Assembly (NCBI RefSeq): GCF_009617585.1
Contig: NZ_WIXI01000051.1
Location: 558,001 to 622,000, forward strand
Length of the DNA stretch: 64,000 nucleotides
Direction of reading: 5' to 3'
Origin: Endobacterium cereale
Lineage (GTDB): Bacteria > Pseudomonadota > Alphaproteobacteria > Rhizobiales > Rhizobiaceae
The notes beneath the pieces were generated by a model, which had not been told where the DNA came from, made no database searches, and saw nothing but the letters and a program-made list of their open reading frames with translations. Shown here one piece after another: positions 8,013 to 15,875 of this stretch; positions within the stretch are counted from its first letter, which is position 1; every line of letters begins with the position of its first letter. Made by a program: the position numbers and the translations under genes.

Positions 8013-8645
8013 ATGGGGTTTTATTTGCTGGTCAGAGCGTATCTCCGAGCTTCCACCGATGAACAAGACGCGAGCCGCGCACGTAAGCAGCTTGAAGACT
8101 TCGCCGAAGAACGCGGGTTAGTTATTGCATCGACTTACATCGAGAATGAGAGTGGGGCGAAGCTCGCCCGCCCTGAACTCTTCAGGCTTCTATCCGATGC
8201 CCGTCCGGGAGATATTCTGCTGATCGAGCAGGTTGATCGACTATCTCGCCTTACAGCCGAAGATTGGCAGAATCTTCGTTCCGAGCTGCTTCGACTTCAG
8301 GTGAAGGTTGTCGCGCTCGACTTGCCGACAAGCTGGAGCCTCGCTGTACCAACTGACGATTTCACCGCACGTATGTTTGATGCGATCAACGGGATGATGT
8401 TGGACGTTCTAGCCGCTGTCGCGCGCAAGGATTATGATGACAGGCGTCGTCGTCAGCAGCAGGGGCAGGCAAAGGCGAAGATCGAGGGGCGATATCGTGG
8501 TCGCCCAGAAGACGTCAAACGCAACGATGGCATTGCCTCTATGCTGAACGCTGGGATTTCCTGGACCAAAATCCAAAATGCCACCGGTGCGTCTCGCGCG
8601 ACTGTGGCGAAAATTGCTAAACGCGCAGTCGCGCAGATAAGCTAA
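8013..8645 (+). CDS. Serine recombinase, second copy in the island
   Basis: A 210-residue resolvase-type protein. The catalytic serine lies in AYLRASTDEQ (about Ser14), EQVDRLSRL corresponds to the active-site arginine helix, and a C-terminal helix-turn-helix (ISWTKIQNATGASRATVAKI) completes the family layout. It differs strongly in sequence from the resolvase at 3723-4304, so they are not duplicates. The start may be ATG 8013 or TTG 8025; neither has a clear ribosome binding site. The repeats just upstream may be its binding site. It marks a second mobile unit. Confidence 0.88.
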   Translation: MGFYLLVRAYLRASTDEQDASRARKQLEDFAEERGLVIASTYIENESGAKLARPELFRLLSDARPGDILLIEQVDRLSRLTAEDWQNLRSELLRLQVKVVALDLPTSWSLAVPTDDFTARMFDAINGMMLDVLAAVARKDYDDRRRRQQQGQAKAKIEGRYRGRPEDVKRNDGIASMLNAGISWTKIQNATGASRATVAKIAKRAVAQIS

Positions 8646-8688
8646 ATCTTGTGTTTAGACCGAAACGCCACAGAGTACGAGATACAGC

Positions 8689-8949
8689 ATGAAATCAAAC
8701 GGGTTTGGACGCCACGAACAAACGATCATATTACGTGTGCCCGCTACAGACGCGCATGTCTTTGCTGACCGCCTCGCAGCGTCGCTGGAGTGTCACGATC
8801 ATGACACGTCCATAGCCACATTGGTTTGGAAGCGTCTTAGCGTTCGGCGCGGCAACGACGAAGACGTCGTCACCGATATATGGCAACTTCTTGGGAAGGA
8901 CGCGGAAACGAGAGATTGGCACATTGACTGGCAGGCGTCGGAGTATTGA
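8689..8949 (+). CDS. Small hypothetical protein, 86 aa
   Basis: The ATG lies 43 bases after the recombinase and the frame has no membrane segment. The protein begins MKSNGFGRHEQTIILRVPA and contains many acidic and His residues (LECHDHDTS, RRGNDEDVV). The ribosome binding site is weak. Function unknown; it may be co-transcribed with the recombinase. Confidence 0.5.
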   Translation: MKSNGFGRHEQTIILRVPATDAHVFADRLAASLECHDHDTSIATLVWKRLSVRRGNDEDVVTDIWQLLGKDAETRDWHIDWQASEY

Positions 8950-8961
8950 CTTCAAATCGCC

Positions 8962-9771
8962 TTAACGCCCTCTCGCCTCAAGCAACCCTAACCAGAGGCT
9001 ACTGTTCTCGCAGGCCTCCTTGTTTTTAGACGGCAAAGAAATTTTGGGCGTCCAGCGCCCATCATCTAGAATGAATGTTTCATAGACGCACGTCTCCCAA
9101 AAAGAGTCAGTGAACCATCTGACAAGCATCTGACGGCTATCGGTTCTGAATTCCAACTCCAAACCTTGGTTGGTCTCACCACCGCGCGGAAAGCTAAGCA
9201 ATTTCCCCGTCCGCAAACTCGCAAAGACAACGTTGCTGCATCCCGTCCCGCACCCAGCCTGAGCTACGGCATATTCGCCAGCAAATTGAACGCCTCGCTT
9301 CACGCTTTTTGATATATCGGAAAGCGGAACAGCAAGGTTTCTTGAGCGGTCATCGGACTCCGGCGCCCGAGCTTTTCCGCGGTAAATACTCGCTACGGGG
9401 TAATCAGTGAACAAAGGTGCATCCGAGGGCAACGCTGCTTCATCACCCTCTGGTTCAGCTATCGGTGCTCCCACCTTGTATAGTTCGCGCATCTGCGATG
9501 CCGTGTGCTTTTTCAGGCTGTAACACCCAGATTTCAACTCCGCCGACAGGTACGTTTTATCCGGTGCGACCCAAGTCTTAACGCACTGAAATTCCTCTTC
9601 CGATTCTGCGGTGTCGCTATTCCAGTAACATTTTGCCAGCTTCAATTTATACTGCTGCGTAATTCGCTTCAGTGCAGTCTCTGAATAGCAATTGTCTTTT
9701 GCGAAAGCTGGCACAGCCATCACCAAAGCAGCCAGACAGGCTCCCGCGAAGATCAGTTTTTTTCCTACCAA
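8962..9771 (-). CDS. Exported hypothetical protein, 269 aa (TTG start)
   Basis: The frame starts with TTG at 9771, immediately after an in-frame TAA, behind GGGGAA. No ATG or GTG is available that keeps the signal sequence. Residues 1-24 are a Sec signal peptide (LIFAGACLAALVMA, cut near AFAKD). The mature part has eight cysteines, including GCGTGCSN near residue 178, suggesting disulfides in the periplasm. Two parts are visible: a Cys-containing N-terminal region (to about 80) and a C-terminal region that looks like a beta-rich fold (QMLVRWFTDSFWET). I do not recognise the family. It is opposite in direction to its left neighbour. Confidence 0.7.
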   Translation of the reverse strand: MVGKKLIFAGACLAALVMAVPAFAKDNCYSETALKRITQQYKLKLAKCYWNSDTAESEEEFQCVKTWVAPDKTYLSAELKSGCYSLKKHTASQMRELYKVGAPIAEPEGDEAALPSDAPLFTDYPVASIYRGKARAPESDDRSRNLAVPLSDISKSVKRGVQFAGEYAVAQAGCGTGCSNVVFASLRTGKLLSFPRGGETNQGLELEFRTDSRQMLVRWFTDSFWETCVYETFILDDGRWTPKISLPSKNKEACENSSLWLGLLEARGR

Positions 9772-9813
9772 TTACAGTTCCCCCAACGTCGCCTCACACT
9801 ATAGCGATACTGC

Positions 9814-9993
9814 TCACCGGAAACGCGGATCAGCGGCAGGAACTATCAATCCACTTCCCGCAGCAGGCTTTTCGTTGACATGTTTTTTGGCGGTTGAAGC
9901 AGTTTCAAGATCAGCCAACAAGAACTTGAATGAAAGCCAGCCGAGAAATATCAAAAATACTACGGTTTTTATACAGAACGACAAGAACTTCAT
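9814..9993 (-). CDS. Small single-pass membrane protein, 59 aa
   Basis: The frame extends upstream to 10044, but ATG 9993 has GGGGAAAA ahead and starts directly before a hydrophobic helix (FCIKTVVFLIFLGWLSFKF). A short polar tail follows. It lies 42 bases upstream of the exported protein on the same strand, so the two may form an operon. Function unknown. Confidence 0.45.
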   Translation of the reverse strand: MKFLSFCIKTVVFLIFLGWLSFKFLLADLETASTAKKHVNEKPAAGSGLIVPAADPRFR

Positions 9994-10106
9994 ATTTGGT
10001 TTTCCCCACTTCCGTCGATAACCAAGCATACCGCATTTCGTCAAAATATCTGATTTTTAGATATCTGGATTCTGGATATATTTGAAGACCCCGTTGTGTA
10101 AATGGG

Positions 10107-10355
10107 GTGCCTTCTTTGCAAAAAACTTTGGGTTCAGAGGGCCATCGCGCGCTAGTTCAACTTATCACCGAAAAGCGGAAGGCGGCGGGACTGACACAAG
10201 ATGATCTCGCCCGAATTCTGGGCGAACATCAATCGTTTGTGGCAAGACTGGAAAGTGGGCAGCGCCGGATCGATGTGATTGAGTACGTTACAATTTCATG
10301 CGCAATAGGATTTGATCCCGCGGTGGAGTTAAACAAATTACTCGATGATGCCTAG
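10107..10355 (+). CDS. XRE-family helix-turn-helix regulator
   Basis: An 82-residue protein from a GTG start. It consists almost wholly of a Cro/CI-type helix-turn-helix (KRKAAGLTQDDLARILGEHQ, then FVARLESGQRRIDV), the fold that binds operator DNA as a dimer. It sits 82 bases upstream of the AlbA_2/STAND gene on the same strand and is likely to control that gene. No sensor domain is present. The family call is certain; the target is inferred from context. Confidence 0.85.
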   Translation: MPSLQKTLGSEGHRALVQLITEKRKAAGLTQDDLARILGEHQSFVARLESGQRRIDVIEYVTISCAIGFDPAVELNKLLDDA

Positions 10356-10437
10356 AGGAAGGGTGCAGAGAGCTATCCGATTGCAATCATGGAGCGTCCC
10401 ATCTAGCCTGGTAAAGATTATGGGGGATTATTGATTC

Positions 10438-13011
10438 ATGAATTCGCAACCGATTGTCGCTTGGTGCAGCACCGGCAGCCTTCCTGGCGGGGATGAGTTG
10501 TACACCACCCTTCTAAGAGAGGACGGCTTGTTCGATGATTCAGAGGGGAGCCAATGGGATTTCAAGGAAAATTGGCCCTTCTCATTATCGGATGACTATT
10601 TTGGTGGCATCGCAAGATTGGTTTGCGCCTTCGCAAACTCTCATGGCGGCATCATCGTATTCGGTGTCCATGACAAGAAGAGAACCGGCGGACACAACAA
10701 GGTCAAGTGGAACATCGACCGTTTTAATGCTGCAATAAACCAGTTGATCGGTACACTGCCTCAAATGACGATGAAGTCTTACCAAAACGAATTTTCAGGT
10801 GACGTAGATGTTCTTCTCGTAAAATCTCGTCAAAGCGGCGTTCCTCCTTTGCGATTCAAAAAGCAGGTAGGGAAATACCGCGCCGGTACAATTTGGGTAA
10901 GAGCTGGGCACGAAGTGAGAGCAGCCGAACCTTCCCACTATCCTGTTCTCTTTTGCCGGGCGCAACCTGCAAACCTGGAGAGTAGCGCCTTAGATGGTTC
11001 TATTCCGCCTAGCCCAGCAACACTCAAGCAGCGATTTGTTGGTCGAACCGAAGTCCTAGATCACCTATTTCAATGGCTGGAAGCTTCTGATGAGCCCCGG
11101 ACCTTTCTTCATGGTAAGGGGGGTTCCGGCAAAACGACGATCGCATATGAGTTAGCCCGTCTAGTGAAAGAACATGGAGAAAACCTGCGTGCCTATGGGG
11201 GGGAGAGACTCGACGCAGTGATCTTTGTGAGCGCGAAGGAAAAGTCCCTTTTGGTCGCTGAAGCTCGGGTCGTCGATACAGAAACGCGAGACTTCTCTAA
11301 TGAGAAGGAGCTGCTTAGCTCGATTCTTCACTATGGCGGCTGGACGATCGACGAGGATTATCTTGCAGAAGCAACCGTTGATCAGCTCCGAACTGACGTT
11401 AAAGAGTATCTAAATATCAATTCTGTGTTGCTAGTTATCGATGACATAGACACCCTGACGACAAAGGGCATCGATCCCGGATCTGATTTTCTCTACCGAA
11501 CTCTTTGCCGGGCAGCTCGACATTCAAAAGTTCTATACACGCTTCGTAATGCGCCGAGCCAGTCGCTAATCAATGCCGTTGAGGTGCCAGGGCTCAGTGA
11601 TGATGACTACGAGTTGTTTGTCGATGAGTGTGTCGAACATTTTCGAGTTCAGCAACCGACCTTAGAGTTTCGTAAGAAGAAACTGTCCGATTTGTCGGAA
11701 AGGCGACCCTTAGTCATCGAGAGCGTCATTGCGTTAAGGCGAACGGCAGGAAGCTACGATCACGCGATAGACCTTTTTCAGCAGCAAACCGGCGATGCGA
11801 TCCGCGACTACGTGTTCCTACGCGAATGGGACGCTCTACCTGCAAACACATCGAGGCTACTTCTGGCGGCATTGTCGGAGTTCAACGAACCTGCGGGATT
11901 CAGAGACCTCCAAAGCGTTCTGCAGTATGATCCGTCAACGGTGAACGACGCGATTGGCGCGGTCCGCGAGATGTTTCTTCAGATCGACGAAGCAGGGAGC
12001 GATGCCTTGTACGCACTTGCTCCCCTTACCAAGGCGTTTGTGAAAAGTAAAAGATCTCAACTTGTTGGATACGGATTATTGCACGAGCGGGTTAAAGCAT
12101 TCCGGCGGCACGTAGCGGTCAGCAATCCTAGAGTGGCAAACATTGCTACACAGGTCGATCGACTAATACCTACCAGGTTCCAGACGCATCAGGTCGAAAG
12201 GTTAAACGACGCATACAGATTGGTGACTGATAAGAATTTGCCACCTTTCGTAACGGAAGATCCTTTCTTCAGAACAGTTCTAGGCTACGTTTGCGCCTCG
12301 TTTGCGCAGAGCCGCTTGCAGCAAGCTCGCGGCGCCTTTGAGTATTCTTTCAACATGAACTTCGAGCCCGACTTTCGCTATCTTCGCGCCTGGTTCCAAG
12401 CAGAGAGGGGAAGCGGTATCAACGACGGCTGGTGTTTGAAAATCGCTGATTACGTTCTGCATGGGAAGCGTTATGAAGAACGTGACAAGATGGAAATGAT
12501 TGGTCGTAAAGCAACGAGTCTCTACGCAAGAGCCCAAGAGCGGCTCGTGACCGATCCATCAGACGCCTTAAAAGACCTTGCTGAGGCGCTACGCCTCCAT
12601 TTAAGGGCATACAGGCTTTATTGCATTGCGGGGGATAGCAGAGCTGAAAATTCTGAACGTTATGCCCGTAGTACCGGCTTTCAGCTATTAAACACGCTTG
12701 GACGATCGTCCGTACCTTGGGAATTTTTGGAGATAGTTGAGACCCTGGGACGCGCCGGTGACGGCTACTTGGATCCGCTCGAAGATCCTATCTTCGAAGC
12801 CGCAGCTCATGTGATAAAAACTCCCCTCAAAGCCGAGGCGATCTCACGTACCCGGCAGAGAGTACGGCTAGCAATCGACTCCCTCTCGACCGACAGACAC
12901 TGGCTGTCTAAATCTGTGCAAGAACGCACCTCCACTGGATTACGACAATTCGATCGGGATCTTGAGGCGAAACTGAAATTGCTACGCCAACCGACGCGTG
13001 CGTCGATGTGA
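10438..13011 (+). CDS. AlbA_2/Schlafen-like STAND ATPase (putative anti-phage NLR-like protein)
   Basis: An 857-residue protein with GGGGGA ten bases before the ATG. Residues about 35-170 form an AlbA_2 (Schlafen-like) domain: EGSQWDFKENW, then ARLVCAFANSHGGIIVFGV. A STAND/AAA-type NTPase follows: FVGR at 200, Walker A GKGGSGKTT near 226, Walker B LLVIDDID near 330, and an Arg-rich sensor region (LYTLRNAP). The C-terminal 450 residues are helical with TPR-like spacing and probably act as the sensor. Bacterial STAND proteins of this layout trigger an N-terminal effector upon phage recognition; Schlafen-type domains can cut or bind RNA. The XRE gene upstream and the island context support defence. 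The phage target is unknown. Confidence 0.82.
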   Translation: MNSQPIVAWCSTGSLPGGDELYTTLLREDGLFDDSEGSQWDFKENWPFSLSDDYFGGIARLVCAFANSHGGIIVFGVHDKKRTGGHNKVKWNIDRFNAAINQLIGTLPQMTMKSYQNEFSGDVDVLLVKSRQSGVPPLRFKKQVGKYRAGTIWVRAGHEVRAAEPSHYPVLFCRAQPANLESSALDGSIPPSPATLKQRFVGRTEVLDHLFQWLEASDEPRTFLHGKGGSGKTTIAYELARLVKEHGENLRAYGGERLDAVIFVSAKEKSLLVAEARVVDTETRDFSNEKELLSSILHYGGWTIDEDYLAEATVDQLRTDVKEYLNINSVLLVIDDIDTLTTKGIDPGSDFLYRTLCRAARHSKVLYTLRNAPSQSLINAVEVPGLSDDDYELFVDECVEHFRVQQPTLEFRKKKLSDLSERRPLVIESVIALRRTAGSYDHAIDLFQQQTGDAIRDYVFLREWDALPANTSRLLLAALSEFNEPAGFRDLQSVLQYDPSTVNDAIGAVREMFLQIDEAGSDALYALAPLTKAFVKSKRSQLVGYGLLHERVKAFRRHVAVSNPRVANIATQVDRLIPTRFQTHQVERLNDAYRLVTDKNLPPFVTEDPFFRTVLGYVCASFAQSRLQQARGAFEYSFNMNFEPDFRYLRAWFQAERGSGINDGWCLKIADYVLHGKRYEERDKMEMIGRKATSLYARAQERLVTDPSDALKDLAEALRLHLRAYRLYCIAGDSRAENSERYARSTGFQLLNTLGRSSVPWEFLEIVETLGRAGDGYLDPLEDPIFEAAAHVIKTPLKAEAISRTRQRVRLAIDSLSTDRHWLSKSVQERTSTGLRQFDRDLEAKLKLLRQPTRASM

Positions 13012-13077
13012 TTTCCCCTACTCAGAAAGAAATCTGCGTACCGCTTTTGACGGTCGAGCGAGGTCACGCTAACGTCG

Positions 13078-14514
13078 TCAGGCGCTGCGGTCCAGCATAG
13101 TACAGGCCTCATCAGGATCGCGGATGTCCCGGAACGGTTGAATGTGAGAAAGGTCCAGCCCCTCATATTCAACCGAACATAACCCTTCTTTCAGCACTTC
13201 GAGGCTGTACTCGTTGCCGTAGACTGCTCTCATCCCGACCTGGGCGTGTCCCTGAAGTTGATCCATTATCGCACTGTCCACCCGGCTCTCGCGGCAAGCC
13301 TGCTCAAATGAATGACGCAACGAATGCCATACTTTTTTCGCGCTCTTGATCCCGGCTTTCAGAAGCAACTTATTAAACATCTTCGACGCATAGCGATGCC
13401 TTTGCGCCGGAGGCCCAATGGCAATGTCGGCAAAGAGGCGCTCGCCGAATGGGACAGCATTTACAAATTCGATGAACCCAAGTCTGATCAGCGCAGGATG
13501 TATGGGAATCCTACGAGCAGAGTAGCGTGTTTTTAAGGTCTTACCGCCATGCCCTGCGTCATTGTCGTTCACATCAATAAACCAGATACCATCTTCGATA
13601 TCGATGTCCTCGCGGAGGAGTTGCACGGCTTCCATTAACCGCATTCCGGCGTAAAGACAGAGAAGTGGTATCCAGAAGCGCCCAGTTGGATGCATCAGCA
13701 ATGAGCCCGGCTCATACCAAGCGTCCTGACTTTTCACCCCCGTAAATACCGGGCTAGTGAAAAGCTTTTGCAGCTCTCCGGTCGTGAAGCCGTGTCGTTT
13801 ATCCCGTTTATTTCCAACGCTGGAAGGCTTAGGAACCATCGGCTGCACTACGTTGCGCAGATTAAAGTCGTGCTCCACGCGTGCCCAGCCGAAAACAATA
13901 TTTGCAGAGGTCATGATTTGCCTCACGCTTTCCGCCGACAAACCCGCAACCCCGTCTTTTTTTGCCTGCGAAGCTATTTCGAGCTTTGAGTAAGACTGCA
14001 AAAGCTTGCAATTATGGACGCCCCTCGGGAGCGCGAAAAGCGTGGATTTCAGTATTCTAATATCCTCCTGGGTGTATTTGTTCAGCGGCTTGTCCCCACA
14101 AATTTCTAGGAACTGCTTGAGGTGGCTTGCACGTGCTGACCGTGTTTTTGGACTCCAATGCTTCGTACTGCCAATCGCTTCGAAGCACTGCGTGCCGATC
14201 ACCGACATCAACGGGAGATCGCGGCTTTCGGGTCCACAGACCCCACGGAGGCGTGCGTTGACATCAATTCGGATTGGAGCCCGCTGGCTCGCAGGCGGCA
14301 ACTCAGCTGCGTACTCTTCTCGAAAGTTCGCAAAGGCACGATCGACATCGACAATCACAGCCGGCAACAGCCGAACCGCCTCTCTCAAGACGCGTGTTTT
14401 GAGTGACTGCTGCTCAATTTCCTTGCCATAAAGTCGGCGAATATCGGCTGGGACTTTAACCCGATGATAATAGATACCATTCGGGTGCAGGTAGAGGCGG
14501 TAGTTCTGCGCCAT
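13078..14514 (-). CDS. int: Tyrosine integrase of the island
   Basis: A 478-residue site-specific recombinase. The N-terminus (YRLYLHPNGIYYHRVKVPAD) matches the DUF6538-type arm domain, a core-binding helical domain lies at about 110-215, and the catalytic domain shows AGMRLMEA (Arg, about 290), HSLRHSF (about 400), GHAQ and a tyrosine in YGNEYS (about 430). The gene points away from the 6S RNA gene, with only about 90 bases between them, the usual arrangement of an integrase next to its attachment site. It is convergent with the STAND gene. It presumably integrated the island at the 3' end of ssrS. Confidence 0.92.
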   Translation of the reverse strand: MAQNYRLYLHPNGIYYHRVKVPADIRRLYGKEIEQQSLKTRVLREAVRLLPAVIVDVDRAFANFREEYAAELPPASQRAPIRIDVNARLRGVCGPESRDLPLMSVIGTQCFEAIGSTKHWSPKTRSARASHLKQFLEICGDKPLNKYTQEDIRILKSTLFALPRGVHNCKLLQSYSKLEIASQAKKDGVAGLSAESVRQIMTSANIVFGWARVEHDFNLRNVVQPMVPKPSSVGNKRDKRHGFTTGELQKLFTSPVFTGVKSQDAWYEPGSLLMHPTGRFWIPLLCLYAGMRLMEAVQLLREDIDIEDGIWFIDVNDNDAGHGGKTLKTRYSARRIPIHPALIRLGFIEFVNAVPFGERLFADIAIGPPAQRHRYASKMFNKLLLKAGIKSAKKVWHSLRHSFEQACRESRVDSAIMDQLQGHAQVGMRAVYGNEYSLEVLKEGLCSVEYEGLDLSHIQPFRDIRDPDEACTMLDRSA

Positions 14515-14603
14515 AAATCGACCGCTCGGTTTTCACACCAGTGTTAAAGCCGGTGTCAAAAGTTTCGTTCGAGAGTCGATGCCGCACAAAAAGCATAATA
14601 AAA
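14515..14603. other. Probable attachment-site region of the island
   Basis: These 89 bases separate the integrase start from the 6S RNA 3' end. A core att repeat must lie here or inside the end of ssrS if the island targets this gene. Only one end is in the window, so the repeat cannot be seen. Confidence 0.4.
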
Positions 14604-14765
14604 TCAGGTGCGATCCACGGCAACCGATGGAGGTTTACGATCCTGGGTGCCTACAAACGTAGGTGGGCGCCATATGTCCAAGCCCACGGGCCTGGCCAGG
14701 GACAGCTCCCTTTGGATCGAGTATGGCCCCAGGGATTGTGGTTCCTGTCGGGAAGCGCAGAACGC
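14603..14765 (-). ncRNA. ssrS: 6S RNA
   Basis: On the minus strand, about 160 nt downstream of zapA fold into a rod as expected for 6S RNA, which binds sigma-70 RNA polymerase and mimics an open promoter. Pairings seen: closing stem UGCG..UCC with GGA..CGCA; GGAACC with GGUUGCC; GGGGCCAUA with UAUGGCGCCC; UCCAA with UUGGA at the apex; and a small hairpin CCUACGUUUGUAGG on the 3' side of the central bubble, which alphaproteobacterial 6S RNAs show. The position after zapA is the conserved location. Ends are estimated from a -10 box and the closing stem. The gene seems complete, so island insertion left it intact. Confidence 0.75.
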
Positions 14766-14771
14766 AAATGC

Positions 14772-14777
14772 AATATA
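14772..14777 (-). promoter_or_regulatory. -10 box of 6S RNA
   Basis: TATATT on the minus strand, seven bases before the estimated 5' end of 6S RNA. The -35 region is poor (TGGCGG). Confidence 0.45.
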
Positions 14778-14875
14778 GGCGGTCAGACCCCGGACCGCCA
14801 GAGGCGACAAGCGGTTGCCAGCGGTTTTTATTCAAAGACAAAAACAGGCCCCGAAAATCCGGTCGAACTGGCGGA

Positions 14876-15256
14876 TCAGCCTTCGGTCGGCTCCGGCTGG
14901 CGGGCCGAAAGCTTTGCGGTAATGTCACGCAGCCGCACCGTCAGCTCTTCGACGGCCGACACCATCAGCGCTTCATTATGGGCCTTGGCTTCAGCGGCGC
15001 CTTCGCCGCTCGACCGCAGGCTGGCGATCTCACCTTGCAGGCTCTCGACCTTGCGGGTCAGTTCGGAAAGCTCATCCATGATCATGATGCCAGCCATGAC
15101 GGTGATGCGAAGATCGCCGATTTCGCCGAACTGGCTTTTCAGGTGTCCAACATACTGGTCGAAACGACCGGCCAGCGTCTCAAGATGCGGCTCCTGGCCC
15201 TCTTCGCAGGCCATGCGGTAGGCCTTGCCGTCGATCGTTACCGTGACCTGCGCCAT
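14876..15256 (-). CDS. zapA: Cell division protein ZapA
   Basis: A 126-residue ZapA family protein. The N-terminal beta part (MAQVTVTIDGKAYRMACEEG) and a long coiled coil (about 70-105) are typical; ZapA tetramers cross-link FtsZ filaments at the division septum in the cytoplasm. It lies 19 bases after the DUF4164 gene on the same strand, with 6S RNA next, a conserved order in rhizobia. Confidence 0.93.
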   Translation of the reverse strand: MAQVTVTIDGKAYRMACEEGQEPHLETLAGRFDQYVGHLKSQFGEIGDLRITVMAGIMIMDELSELTRKVESLQGEIASLRSSGEGAAEAKAHNEALMVSAVEELTVRLRDITAKLSARQPEPTEG

Positions 15257-15275
15257 TGATGCTCAATCCCACTCT

Positions 15276-15548
15276 TTACCGATCGAGAACGGCGCGGATG
15301 GTTTCCATCGCCGTGACCAGACGCCGCGACACTTCGCGATTGACCTCTTCGAGCCGGTTGGCGCGAAACTCCGACTGGTCGAGTTCCTGTGCGAGACGCG
15401 CCCGGTCGGCATGCACGCGGCGCACTTCTCCCTCGACTTCCGCGCCCATGCGTTGCCGCTCAGCGCGTGCGTCGATCGCATTTTCCAGCCCGCCAATGGC
15501 AGACTGCAAATCTGAAATGGCAAGTTCCAACGACTTGTCCGTCGGCAT
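15276..15548 (-). CDS. DUF4164 coiled-coil protein
   Basis: The start at 15548 (MPTDKSLELAISDLQ) follows GGAAGGCG; the longer frame to 15590 has no such signal. The 90-residue product is nearly all coiled coil with no membrane segment. In rhizobia, a DUF4164 gene precedes zapA; a role with ZapA in division is possible but untested. It shares a promoter region with the divergent tkt gene. Confidence 0.85.
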   Translation of the reverse strand: MPTDKSLELAISDLQSAIGGLENAIDARAERQRMGAEVEGEVRRVHADRARLAQELDQSEFRANRLEEVNREVSRRLVTAMETIRAVLDR

Positions 15549-15875
15549 CTTTCGCCTTCCCGGTGCATGCAGGCCAGCGACGAATCGCAAACTCCTGACT
15601 GTCCAACAGATATCGGAGATTATGCACCGGTTCGATGCGGGTCAATAAACCACTGCCTTTACCAACCCCTCTATGTTGTGGATCGACAAGTTCTTTTAGC
15701 ATCCGCGAACGACTGCACGGCATTGAAGCAGGCTGCGTCGAAATGCGGCACTTGCAGGATTTCACCACGCCCCCATTTGTTGACTTGCGCGATGCACCTG
15801 ATATGGATCAGACGCTCCCTTTACAGGGCCCGCCAAGGGCCCGCTGACCGACACTCGGACGATAGTGGATAAGCC
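15549..15875. promoter_or_regulatory. Divergent promoter region, zapA operon / tkt
   Basis: This 327-base region has no gene. A fair promoter for tkt is TTGACT (15780-15785) and TATGGA (15802-15807) with 16 bases between. GGGCCCGC is directly repeated around 15826-15845. No known riboswitch was seen. Confidence 0.4.

Larger units (their letters stand above)
1..14603. mobile_element. Genomic island, right-hand part (left end outside window)
   Basis: The stretch carries a tyrosine integrase at its right edge, two serine recombinases, many genes of unknown function and defence-like genes. Its codon use and base composition differ visibly from the GC-rich metabolic genes that begin at 14876. The right boundary is placed between the integrase start (14514) and the 3' end of the 6S RNA gene (about 14603). 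The left boundary is not in the window, and I found no second copy of the 6S 3' end here. That it is one single element is inferred; nested insertions are possible because of the two resolvases. Confidence 0.75.
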
